This document shows, in pieces, positions 27,329 through 34,645 of a DNA stretch of 44,208 nt. Both the position numbers and the translations under genes were made by a program. Position 1 is the stretch's first letter; every line of letters starts with the position of its first letter. The DNA comes from Flavobacterium sp. UBA6721. Its GTDB lineage: Bacteria > Bacteroidota > Bacteroidia > Flavobacteriales > Flavobacteriaceae. Location of the stretch: contig DKIJ01000016.1 in NCBI GenBank assembly GCA_002454195.1, forward strand, positions 1-44,208. The letters run 5' to 3'. The notes beneath the pieces were generated by a model. The model made no database searches and was not told the origin of the DNA. It saw only the letters and a program-made list of their open reading frames with translations.

Positions 27329-28363
27329 ATGGTGTTCAATCGAAAGGTACTTATTAAAAATGTAACTATCATTTCTATAGTATTACTATTATTTCTTTCT
27401 TGTAACTATGAAAAAACACTCCCAAAAAGTACTAATTCAGAAAACTACACCATTAAGGGTTCTAGAATTTACAAGAACAACACTAAAATACAACTCATAG
27501 GGGTTAATTCTCTTCAAGTTTTTGGTATAACACCAGACTTATTAAAAGAATGGAAAATTGATATCAATAGAGAATTCATTGGAAATAGCAAAGAAAATCC
27601 AATAACTGGAAACCCCATAAAAGATGCTAACGGTTCCTATCTTTATTCTCTACAAAACATTGTAGATAGTAACCGAAAAGAAAATAAAATTACTATAATT
27701 TGCCCATTTGGGTGGGACGGAAAAAGCGCAACATTATTTACAGGAAAAACACCAAAACAAACTTATTGGTGGAATGAATACAAACTAATATTAGAACAAT
27801 GGGCTAAGCATTTTAAAGATCAATCTGATGTATGGATTGAAGTTTGGAATGAGCCCTATCGATATGACAAAACAGACGGATATACAGATGATATTTGGTT
27901 CAATGATATGAGTGAACTGACCAATATCATTAGATCAACTGGGAACAATAATATCATACTCATTCCATGTGCTGAACAAGGACAAGATGAAAGTGTACTT
28001 TTGCAAAAGGGATTAATTTTCATTCAAAACAAATCAAATATTCTATTCGATATACATGCTTATGAAAAATGGTTGTTAGATAGTAATGACAATCTAAATA
28101 ATCGCTTAAATCAACTCAATAAACTAAACATACCCTTTATTTTTGGAGAAACTGCCCCAATGAATGCAGGTGTCCTCATGGATCCAAGACCTTTTTTAAA
28201 CAACATATACAATCGAAACCTATCAATTTGCGCCTGGGTTTGCAAAAAAGATGAAAACGACATAGATGCCCTTTTAACATCTGAAGGTTTACCAAACGAT
28301 TTAAATAACAACAATTGGGGAAGTTTTTTTAAGAATTTAAGTTTACAAAATAGAAACCCATAA
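27329..28363 (+). CDS. GH5-like glycoside hydrolase lipoprotein
   Basis: This 344-residue lipoprotein has a signal sequence with lipobox LFLSC, lipidated at Cys25. The catalytic TIM barrel has the clan GH-A pair: acid/base Glu175 in IEVWNEPY and nucleophile Glu274 in FIFGETAP, with His243/Tyr245 (DIHAY) supporting the active site. This matches glycoside hydrolase family 5 enzymes such as cellulases and beta-mannanases; the exact polysaccharide is not readable. There is no carbohydrate-binding module or SusCD pair nearby, so it is not in an obvious polysaccharide-utilisation locus. The Asn/Lys/Ile-rich composition and its position between purA and a Nudix gene suggest an accessory gene. It ends 28 bases before the Nudix gene. 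Confidence 0.82.
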   Translation: MVFNRKVLIKNVTIISIVLLLFLSCNYEKTLPKSTNSENYTIKGSRIYKNNTKIQLIGVNSLQVFGITPDLLKEWKIDINREFIGNSKENPITGNPIKDANGSYLYSLQNIVDSNRKENKITIICPFGWDGKSATLFTGKTPKQTYWWNEYKLILEQWAKHFKDQSDVWIEVWNEPYRYDKTDGYTDDIWFNDMSELTNIIRSTGNNNIILIPCAEQGQDESVLLQKGLIFIQNKSNILFDIHAYEKWLLDSNDNLNNRLNQLNKLNIPFIFGETAPMNAGVLMDPRPFLNNIYNRNLSICAWVCKKDENDIDALLTSEGLPNDLNNNNWGSFFKNLSLQNRNP

Positions 28364-28391
28364 ACCCAAAATAAATTCAAGTAAAAAATAA

Positions 28392-28973
28392 ATGAAAAAT
28401 CCCGAAATTAAAATTACTCAAACCGAATTACTTTCAAACAACTGGTATATCTTAAACAAAGTAACTTTTGACTATCAAAAGGCTGACGATAGTTTTATTA
28501 CTCAAAAAAGAGAAGTCTATGACCGGGGGAATGGAGCTTGTATTTTATTATATAACAAAGAAACCAAAAACATTATTCTGACTCGTCAATTCCGTTTACC
28601 AACCTATTTAAATGGTAATGAAAGCGGAATGATGATTGAAGTTTGCGCAGGATTACTAGACAAAGACGAACCCGAACAATGCATCATAAGAGAAACCGAA
28701 GAAGAAACCGGCTACCGCATTTCTAAGGTTCAAAAAATCATGGAAACCTACATGTCCCCTGGAGCAATAACTGAAATTCTATACCTTTTTATTGGCGAAT
28801 ACGACGCTTCCATGAAAGTGAGTGAAGGCGGTGGATTGGATCACGAACAAGAAGATATTGAAGTAATCGAAATGCCTTTTGAAAAAGCGTATAATATGAT
28901 AGCAACTGGCGAATTAAAAGATGCTAAAACGATCATATTGTTACAATATGCAAAGATTAATTTGGAGTTTTAA
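28392..28973 (+). CDS. nudK: NudK-like Nudix hydrolase (GDP-mannose pyrophosphatase type)
   Basis: This 193-residue protein has a Nudix box at about 87-108 (GLLDKDEPEQCIIRETEEE then TGYR), the Mg-binding loop-helix-loop that cleaves nucleoside diphosphates linked to another moiety. The preceding MMIEVCAGLLDKDEPE and following METYMSPGAITEILYLFIGEY are the conserved NudK surroundings. The family hydrolyses GDP-mannose to GMP and mannose-1-phosphate and also acts on ADP-ribose; the actual substrate is inferred. It may be transcribed with the GH5-like gene 28 bases upstream, which would put a sugar-nucleotide enzyme beside a glycan hydrolase. It is followed by an inverted repeat (28983-29057). 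Confidence 0.88.
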   Translation: MKNPEIKITQTELLSNNWYILNKVTFDYQKADDSFITQKREVYDRGNGACILLYNKETKNIILTRQFRLPTYLNGNESGMMIEVCAGLLDKDEPEQCIIRETEEETGYRISKVQKIMETYMSPGAITEILYLFIGEYDASMKVSEGGGLDHEQEDIEVIEMPFEKAYNMIATGELKDAKTIILLQYAKINLEF

Positions 28974-28982
28974 TAAAGTTAT

Positions 28983-29057
28983 GCGAGCACAGCGAAGCAA
29001 TCCCACTGAGTTTACAACTAAACTGTACAGCAAATGTGATTGCTTCGCTGCGCTCGC
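28983..29057. repeat. 20-bp inverted repeat, likely two-way terminator and spreading palindrome
   Basis: Arms 28983-29002 and 29038-29057 are complementary with one G-T type mismatch. An inner 6-bp hairpin (29009-29014 with 29019-29024) sits in the loop. The arm GATTGCTTCGCTGCGCTCGC is of the TTGCTTCGC/GCTCGCAATGAC type that recurs in intergenic DNA of many bacteria. It separates convergent nudK and peroxiredoxin genes. Confidence 0.8.
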
Positions 29058-29084
29058 AATGACCAATTGGGCTAAAATCAACTC

Positions 29085-29723
29085 TTATTTATTCGGTTGA
29101 GGAGTCATTCTCAAGTAATATTTTATGCGATTAAATCCTTTAGGGAATTTAGCAGGAATATCTTCATCCTTTATTGCAGGAGCAATGACCACATCTTGAC
29201 CGTCTTTCCAGTTAGCTGGAGTTGCCACACTATAATTAGCCGTTAATTGCAAACTATCGATTACACGTAATAATTCGTCAAAATTACGTCCTGTTGAAGC
29301 TGGATACGTCAAAATTAGTTTTACTTTTTTTTCAGCACCAATAATAAACACTGAACGAACCGTAAAAGTATCATTTGCATTTGGATGAATCATATCATAC
29401 AAATTAGCTACTTCTTTGTTCTCATCAGCAATTATAGGGTATTGTAACGTTACGTTTTGAGTTTCTTCAATATCTTTGATCCAGTTTAAGTGCGACTCTA
29501 AACTATCCACACTTAATGCGATTACCTTCGTATTTCTTTTTTGGAATTCAGGAAAATAATTAGCCACAGTTCCCAACTCTGTTGTACAAACAGGAGTAAA
29601 ATCAGCAGGATGCGAAAATAAAACACCCCAAGAATCTCCTAACCATTCATGAAATTGAACCGTACCTTGAGTGGTTTCTGCTTTAAAATCTGGAGCGATA
29701 TCGCCTAATCGTATTGTTGCCAT
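29085..29723 (-). CDS. 1-Cys peroxiredoxin (Prx6 type)
   Basis: This 212-residue thiol peroxidase reduces hydrogen peroxide and alkyl hydroperoxides. The active site is HPADFTPVCTTEL, with peroxidatic Cys46. No second cysteine exists in the chain, so it must use an external thiol, as the Prx6 group does. The C-terminal arm (VVIAPAIKDEDIPAKFP, then YYLRMTPQP) is the Prx6 dimerisation extension. Length and motifs are normal. It is monocistronic and convergent with nudK. The AT-rich upstream region (29724-29887) shows no clear regulator site that I can recognise. Confidence 0.94.
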   Translation of the reverse strand: MATIRLGDIAPDFKAETTQGTVQFHEWLGDSWGVLFSHPADFTPVCTTELGTVANYFPEFQKRNTKVIALSVDSLESHLNWIKDIEETQNVTLQYPIIADENKEVANLYDMIHPNANDTFTVRSVFIIGAEKKVKLILTYPASTGRNFDELLRVIDSLQLTANYSVATPANWKDGQDVVIAPAIKDEDIPAKFPKGFNRIKYYLRMTPQPNK

Positions 29724-29887
29724 GATATATCTATTTTATATAAGTTCTATAAAATTAGTCAAAAAAAGCAATTCTCGTTATTTAATTAGAATAAATATTT
29801 GTTAAAGAACATGAACTGATTTAACAATTACTATTCATTATTCTCCCTTAACTACAATTTCAATTTAACATTGAATAGAAAATAACA

Positions 29888-30145
29888 TCAAAAAAAGTAC
29901 ACAAAGGTAATTACTGGAATCAAAGACAGAATTAGTGCTGGTAATTTACTCTTTAAATCACTCTTAAAAATCAAAACCAATATTAGATTTGCAATTACAC
30001 AAGAGAACAGTACCGGAATCATCAAAATGATTGGATAGTTAAGCCATCCAAGATCGATATTCAGTATATCTGTCATATACAAAAGTAATAGGATAAGAAA
30101 GGACACTAGAAAAATTTGTTTTGCTCGTTTGCGTAGTTTATCCAT
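29888..30145 (-). CDS. Small three-helix membrane protein of unknown function
   Basis: This 85-residue protein begins with a basic stretch MDKLRKRAKQ, followed by hydrophobic segments at roughly 10-28, 36-60 and 67-85. The positive N-terminus suggests it starts in the cytoplasm. No conserved polar or catalytic residue stands out and I do not recognise the family. It is preceded by the structured region 30235-30315 and followed by the peroxiredoxin gene 164 bases on, so it is probably a single-gene unit. It could be an accessory or stress-related membrane protein, but this is only a description. Confidence 0.55.
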   Translation of the reverse strand: MDKLRKRAKQIFLVSFLILLLLYMTDILNIDLGWLNYPIILMIPVLFSCVIANLILVLIFKSDLKSKLPALILSLIPVITFVYFF

Positions 30146-30234
30146 AAAAAATAAAATTGCTTCAAATTAATATCTAACTATCCTTTATCAAATTATCTAT
30201 TTACAAAAAAATATCTTGAAACGAAGAAGTTCTT

Positions 30235-30315
30235 AATAGCCCTGATAGAAGTGAAAATCCTTGTTTTTCTGGGGTTCAGAAAACAAGATTGTAACGAATA
30301 GCAGGAGAAAAAGTT
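30235..30315 (+). ncRNA. Structured intergenic element, candidate Flavo-1-type RNA
   Basis: In a gap of about 200 bases without genes, the plus strand reads AATAGCCCTGATAGAAGTGA, then a stem of 11 pairs with one bulged T (30260-30271 with 30277-30287) and a short loop, then ATTGTAACGAATAGCAGGAG. The outer CCTG/CAGG also pair. The pattern AGCCC-GAT-GAAG-G, a variable hairpin, then AxCGxATAGCAGGA matches what I remember of a recurring flavobacterial motif, probably the Flavo-1 RNA. The family name is a recollection and not verified; the strand is chosen from that resemblance. The fold itself is seen directly. Confidence 0.5.
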
Positions 30316-30354
30316 ATTATGAAAAGTAATAGTTCTGCTTCTAAAAAATTTAGT

Positions 30355-31266
30355 TTATATATACTGCAAAACGAAATACCAAAAAGCTAAAGTAACAAAC
30401 GAAATCGGAATACCAAATCCTATCATCATACTACTTAATCGAGGTTTTAAGCCGTGTGAAGTTGCCACAATACAAGCCATAATCATAGGTGCCATGGCAG
30501 CCTCAATCAAAGCTACCTGAATCATCAATCCGTTTTGTTTTAAAACAACAACATATAGCAAAAACAATAGCGCTGGTGTAAGGAACAATTTGTAAGCCAA
30601 TCCAATCCACAAAAATTTCCAATGCTTACTTCTACTATCAAAATGTAATTGTAAACCAACAGAAATTATAGCCAAAGGAGTTAATAAGCTTCCTAATTTG
30701 GTCATACCAAATTGAATATAATCATGAAAGTCTAAACCAAGTATATTAGCCAAACAAGCCACTAAAAAACAAATAAATGGAGGAAACAATATTACTTTTT
30801 TAAAAATAGTTCCTCCACTAGTTGCATCTTTTGAATACATAGTAGCCACCACTACTGCTAGCGTAGAAACTACTACGAAAGTACCCGGCTGATCGACTAA
30901 AATAGCCATTTTTAAACCTTCGGAACCATATAGTGCATTCACTATTGGAAAACCTAGGAAAGACGTATTACCTAAACCTGCGGTGATTATCAAACAACCA
31001 ATTAATTTTTTAGACCAACCGTATTTTTTTCCCAAAAAGCGAAATAAAAAAAAGGAAACTGTAAAACCAATCCATGTTACACCAATGAGATACAGCAACT
31101 TATTATCCCAATGAATTTTAGGAATGTAGTAAAGAGCCAATGCCGGAAGGCATACGTTAATTACAAACTTATTGATTAATTTATAACTAGTAGTAGGAAA
31201 CCATTTTACGTATTGCAAAGCAACTCCAATAAGTAAATAGACAAAAATCAGGATTATATTTATCAT
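30355..31266 (-). CDS. AEC-family transporter (auxin efflux carrier-like permease)
   Basis: This 303-residue protein has about ten hydrophobic helices. The N-terminal half includes the conserved NVCLPALALYYI (helix 2) and GLGNTSFLGFPIVNALYG (helix 4), and the C-terminal half contains EAAMAPMIMACIVA. These are typical of the AEC family, whose bacterial members move organic anions such as malate or malonate, usually by gradient-driven transport. The substrate cannot be derived here. It is alone on its strand, between the candidate RNA element and divergent meaB. Confidence 0.85.
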   Translation of the reverse strand: MINIILIFVYLLIGVALQYVKWFPTTSYKLINKFVINVCLPALALYYIPKIHWDNKLLYLIGVTWIGFTVSFFLFRFLGKKYGWSKKLIGCLIITAGLGNTSFLGFPIVNALYGSEGLKMAILVDQPGTFVVVSTLAVVVATMYSKDATSGGTIFKKVILFPPFICFLVACLANILGLDFHDYIQFGMTKLGSLLTPLAIISVGLQLHFDSRSKHWKFLWIGLAYKLFLTPALLFLLYVVVLKQNGLMIQVALIEAAMAPMIMACIVATSHGLKPRLSSMMIGFGIPISFVTLAFWYFVLQYI

Positions 31267-31452
31267 AATGCTGCAAAGATATTCACTAATTTGGAGCTAT
31301 CATAAAGCTTGTTAGAATTATCACAATTATTTTATTATCTCACAAATAACAAAGTTTTTAGAAGTTTCTAATGTATTATTTGTTACGATTTGGATAAAAA
31401 AAAACATATATTATATCATAAATTTACATAAAGCAATTGGTAAAGTAGAAAA

Positions 31453-32523
31453 GTGAAAGCAAACAAAGACTCAAAAGAAAACAGTCCTAAAAAATTCAAT
31501 GCTGCGATTTTAAAAAAAATTCAGCAAGCCAGAAGAATTCAGCCTAATACTGAGGAACTCGTATCCCTCATATTGGCAGGAGATACTGTGGCATTAAGTA
31601 GAGCCATCACTTTAATCGAAAGTACAAATCCAGAGCATTTTGAGAACGCCAATACAGTAATAAACTTATGCTTGCCACATGCCAATAAATCAATCCGAAT
31701 AGGAATTACTGGTGTTCCAGGAGTAGGCAAAAGTACTTTTATTGAAGCTTTTGGAAAACATCTAACGCAAAAAGGTAAAAAAGTAGCTGTACTTACCATT
31801 GATCCCAGTAGTGCTATTTCACACGGAAGCATTTTAGGAGATAAAACCCGTATGGAAGAATTGGCTAAAGATCCAAACGCCTATGTACGACCATCAGCAT
31901 CAGGGGAAACACTGGGCGGTGTAGCCCGAAAAACCCGAGAAACAATTACACTCTGCGAAGCAGCAGGTTTTGACACTATAATCATAGAAACCGTAGGTGT
32001 AGGACAAAGTGAAACTGCTGTGCATAGTATGGTGGATTTTTTTATACTGTTGCAAATAGCGGGAGCTGGCGACGAACTACAAGGCATTAAAAGAGGTATT
32101 ATAGAAATGGCCGATGCTATTGTGATCAATAAAGCAGATGGAGATACTATCGCTAAAGCAAAAATTGTTCAGACAGAAATGAGTCGCGCTTTGCATTATT
32201 TTCCTAGTAAAAAATCAGGATGGAAACCTTGTGTAAGCACTTGTAGTGCGATTACGAAAGCTGGAATTTTAGAAATAGAGCAAATCATTTTGCAATATAT
32301 CGATACCGTTAAAAACAACGGCTATTTTGAGCGTAAAAGAGCGGAACAAAATGAATATTGGCTACTAGAAACCATCAATAATCAACTTAAAGAAGATTTC
32401 TTCAATTATCCTCAAATTCAAGAATTAGTAGACAAAACAAAAAAAGCGGTGCAAAATAATGAGTCTTCCCCATTTGCAGCCGCTAGATTATTAGTAGAAA
32501 CCTATTTTAAAAACAAATCTTAA
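31453..32523 (+). CDS. meaB: MeaB-type G3E GTPase, chaperone of methylmalonyl-CoA mutase
   Basis: This 356-residue P-loop GTPase has Walker A GVPGVGKST at 87-95, DPSS at 117-120, Walker B and switch region ETVGVGQSE at 179-187, and guanine specificity NKAD at 226-229. MeaB protects methylmalonyl-CoA mutase and gates loading of its B12 cofactor; older records call the family ArgK. The mutase genes are not next to it here, so the partner must lie elsewhere. The start is GTG at 31453, supported by the frame and the length typical of MeaB (about 330-360). It converges on a secreted protein gene 17 bases past its stop. Confidence 0.92.
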   Translation: MKANKDSKENSPKKFNAAILKKIQQARRIQPNTEELVSLILAGDTVALSRAITLIESTNPEHFENANTVINLCLPHANKSIRIGITGVPGVGKSTFIEAFGKHLTQKGKKVAVLTIDPSSAISHGSILGDKTRMEELAKDPNAYVRPSASGETLGGVARKTRETITLCEAAGFDTIIIETVGVGQSETAVHSMVDFFILLQIAGAGDELQGIKRGIIEMADAIVINKADGDTIAKAKIVQTEMSRALHYFPSKKSGWKPCVSTCSAITKAGILEIEQIILQYIDTVKNNGYFERKRAEQNEYWLLETINNQLKEDFFNYPQIQELVDKTKKAVQNNESSPFAAARLLVETYFKNKS

Positions 32524-32540
32524 TAAGGTGATTTTATAAC

Positions 32541-33284
32541 TTATCGAATATTAGAAACAGAATTTTTAGCGGTGTCATGCTTTGTTTTTAAAATACCACT
32601 TTCAACCGTAAAACCTATTCTAACTTGTGTTTTCAGCGTATCTTTTAACCCAGAAGTTACTTTTTGCAAAACAACGAAAACCAATTCGTACTCACCATCA
32701 AACAACTCCATTATAGCATCAGAATCTTGATCTGGTATCGAAAAAACTTTTTTTGCATTTTTAGCATACGATGCAGCGGCAGCTCCACCTCCTGCTCCAC
32801 CTGATAAATTACCCACACTAGAAACTGCTGCAGAAATAATAGATCCTCCAGGTAAAGCACCACCTAACAAAGAGGCACCTTGCGACAATGAACTACCAGC
32901 TGCATGTAAGCCTTGATTCACTTTTTCACCAAATGTATTTCGCTCATTAGCCGTTAAAAAAACAATACTATTCGCTTTTAAATTCACCTTATATCCCGCG
33001 TTGTTAGGAAATAAAACGATACAAGAATTCTCCATCAATCTCACATTGATTTGAGAGGCGCTTACTTTTTCGCCAAATGTAGCTCCTTGGGTCTGTTTAG
33101 GAACTGTAACATTCATTGAAATCCTATTAGGCATCGAATTAGAAATGGAATTGATTCCTTTCATTGTCGAAGAGGTAGAAAAACTTCCTTTTTCTGCTCC
33201 TTCTTTCGCTTTATTTATTTGTGCATTTACGAAATAAAAGCATCCTAAAGCAAAAACAACAGTTATTTTTTTTAAAGTTCTCAT
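32541..33284 (-). CDS. Secreted protein of unknown function with Gly/Ala/Ser-rich centre
   Basis: This 247-residue protein has a signal peptide (about residues 1-21, FVNAQ). The region NVRLMENSCIVLFPNNAGYKVNLKANSIVFL suggests a beta domain. It is followed by a glycine- and alanine-rich, probably flexible, segment (about residues 125-175, containing LSGGAGGGAAAASYA), and a second beta region with GEYELVFVVLQKVTSG. There is no lipobox, sorting domain or enzymatic motif that I recognise. It is monocistronic and convergent with meaB. Family unknown; periplasmic or outer-membrane-associated location inferred from the signal peptide. Confidence 0.7.
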   Translation of the reverse strand: MRTLKKITVVFALGCFYFVNAQINKAKEGAEKGSFSTSSTMKGINSISNSMPNRISMNVTVPKQTQGATFGEKVSASQINVRLMENSCIVLFPNNAGYKVNLKANSIVFLTANERNTFGEKVNQGLHAAGSSLSQGASLLGGALPGGSIISAAVSSVGNLSGGAGGGAAAASYAKNAKKVFSIPDQDSDAIMELFDGEYELVFVVLQKVTSGLKDTLKTQVRIGFTVESGILKTKHDTAKNSVSNIR

Positions 33285-33423
33285 GGCGTATCATTTTTTG
33301 ATTTTATACTATATCAATTAGAATCTAATTTTGTTACCCCTATTGAATAAAAAAGCTGCAAAACAATTAAAATTAATCATTTTACAGCTATTAAACTATT
33401 ATTTCATTGCTTTTCAGCAGGAG

Positions 33424-33654
33424 TTAGTCTTGCTCGTAGCGTTCCATTTCTCTGTCGTAAAAAGCATTTGCTTGCTCAATTAGACTTTCCATTTCGGCAT
33501 TTAATTCGGCTTCATCTAAATCTTCTGGTTCTTCCATAATTTCAACCTCATCATCTTTTAGGTTGATAATAAATCTTGGATAATCTAAATGGATGATAAA
33601 AATATCATCTGGGAAATCGGTATTGTCGCCGAGTACAAATTTTGGTAATTCCAT
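33424..33654 (-). CDS. Small acidic cytoplasmic protein, conserved in flavobacteria (function unknown)
   Basis: This 76-residue, strongly acidic protein begins MELPKFVLGDNTDFPDDIFI, followed by HLDYPRFIINLKDDEVE and a Glu-rich helical tail ending FYDREMERYEQD. I recall very similar short proteins in other flavobacteria, annotated only as hypothetical, so it is likely a real conserved gene. The first half looks like a small beta unit and the second half is a charged helix. It is the last gene after MATE and prohibitin genes on the same strand (61-base gap) and may belong to that unit, with a CGCAAAG-type repeat in the gap. Function unknown. Confidence 0.72.
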   Translation of the reverse strand: MELPKFVLGDNTDFPDDIFIIHLDYPRFIINLKDDEVEIMEEPEDLDEAELNAEMESLIEQANAFYDREMERYEQD

Positions 33655-33666
33655 TTCTTAAGTATT

Positions 33667-33690
33667 TAACTGCAAAGTTCGCAAAGTTTT
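33667..33690. repeat. Short degenerate CGCAAAG-type repeat
   Basis: The words TTAACTGCAAAGTTCGCAAAG lie between the prohibitin-like gene and the small acidic protein gene. They resemble the inner and outer parts of the inverted repeat at 16296-16401 but have no second arm here. Confidence 0.45.
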
Positions 33691-33715
33691 TTAGAATGTT
33701 GGGTACAAATATTTT

Positions 33716-34624
33716 TTATTTATCCGACAAAATAATTGGAGCACTTCCTTTACTGTTCATAAAAATGATTTTCGTATTGGGTGAAGCCGCTAACTCTTTT
33801 TGAGCCTTAATGGATTCGTACTGCAATTGCTTTTCTGATAATCCAGTAGAAATAATTCGTTGATAATCGGCAATACCTTGTGCTTCTACTCTTTTTCGTT
33901 CGGCTTCTTGTTTTTCTTTTTGGAGAACAAACTGCATTTTTTGAGCTTCCTGTTCGGCATTAATCTTGCTTTCAATAGTTGCTTTAACTGAAGCTGGTAA
34001 ATTAATATTTCGTATCAACAATTGTTCTAAAATCAAACCTCTGCTTTTAAAATCGGCTTCAATATTTTTAAAAATTCGATCTTGAAATTCGTTTCTTTTC
34101 GTCGAATACAAAGCCACTGCATCATAATAAACAGCATTGTCACGAATACGAGTTCGGGTAACTGGACGTACAATTTTATCGGTATAATTAACTCCAATTT
34201 GTTTAAAAATCTTTGGCGCATCCTGAGGTGAAACACGGTACAAAACCGTTAAATCAATCACGACTTCCAATCCGTCATTCGACAAAACTCTAATAGCATC
34301 ATCACCTTCCATCGCACCTTCGGAATGAACGGCCGACATGGTATAATTTTGTGTCTGAATATCAAATTCTGTCACTTCCAGCAACGGATTGATTAAATGC
34401 AAACCACTTTCTAAAATATCGGGTTGCACATTACCATATAAGGATTTTACTCCAACCTCTCCTGCATCAATTTGTTTAAAAGCTGAGGATAAAGCACCAA
34501 GTGCAATACATAACAGCCCAACAATCTTAAAAATCCCTGCAAATTTTGACAGCGGACCTCTGTCGTTTTTTATAGTAAAACTGATTATTGACAGTACAAT
34601 TCCAAGAACAATAAGTAGTATCAT
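33716..34624 (-). CDS. Prohibitin/SPFH-domain membrane protein
   Basis: This 302-residue protein has two hydrophobic segments at the N-terminus (about 1-17 and 28-48). An SPFH/prohibitin domain (about 50-220) follows with DAGEVGVKSLYG, the RVLSNDGLEVVIDLTVLYRV strand pair and LLIRNINLPASV. A coiled-coil helix rich in Glu, Gln and Lys (about 215-270) completes the layout. Such proteins form large ring or cage assemblies at the inner membrane that organise membrane domains and proteases such as FtsH; this is family knowledge. It lies 21 bases downstream of the MATE gene and is likely co-transcribed, with the small acidic protein following. Confidence 0.9.
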   Translation of the reverse strand: MILLIVLGIVLSIISFTIKNDRGPLSKFAGIFKIVGLLCIALGALSSAFKQIDAGEVGVKSLYGNVQPDILESGLHLINPLLEVTEFDIQTQNYTMSAVHSEGAMEGDDAIRVLSNDGLEVVIDLTVLYRVSPQDAPKIFKQIGVNYTDKIVRPVTRTRIRDNAVYYDAVALYSTKRNEFQDRIFKNIEADFKSRGLILEQLLIRNINLPASVKATIESKINAEQEAQKMQFVLQKEKQEAERKRVEAQGIADYQRIISTGLSEKQLQYESIKAQKELAASPNTKIIFMNSKGSAPIILSDK

Positions 34625-34645
34625 TTAATTCGATTTAGGATGATT

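Noticed and set aside
33350..33391. AAGCTGCAAAA/TTTTACAGCT hairpin after the small acidic protein
   Set aside because: The stem has a mismatch and long loop, and it lies upstream rather than downstream of a stop for the nearby genes' direction in a convincing way; not strong enough to list.
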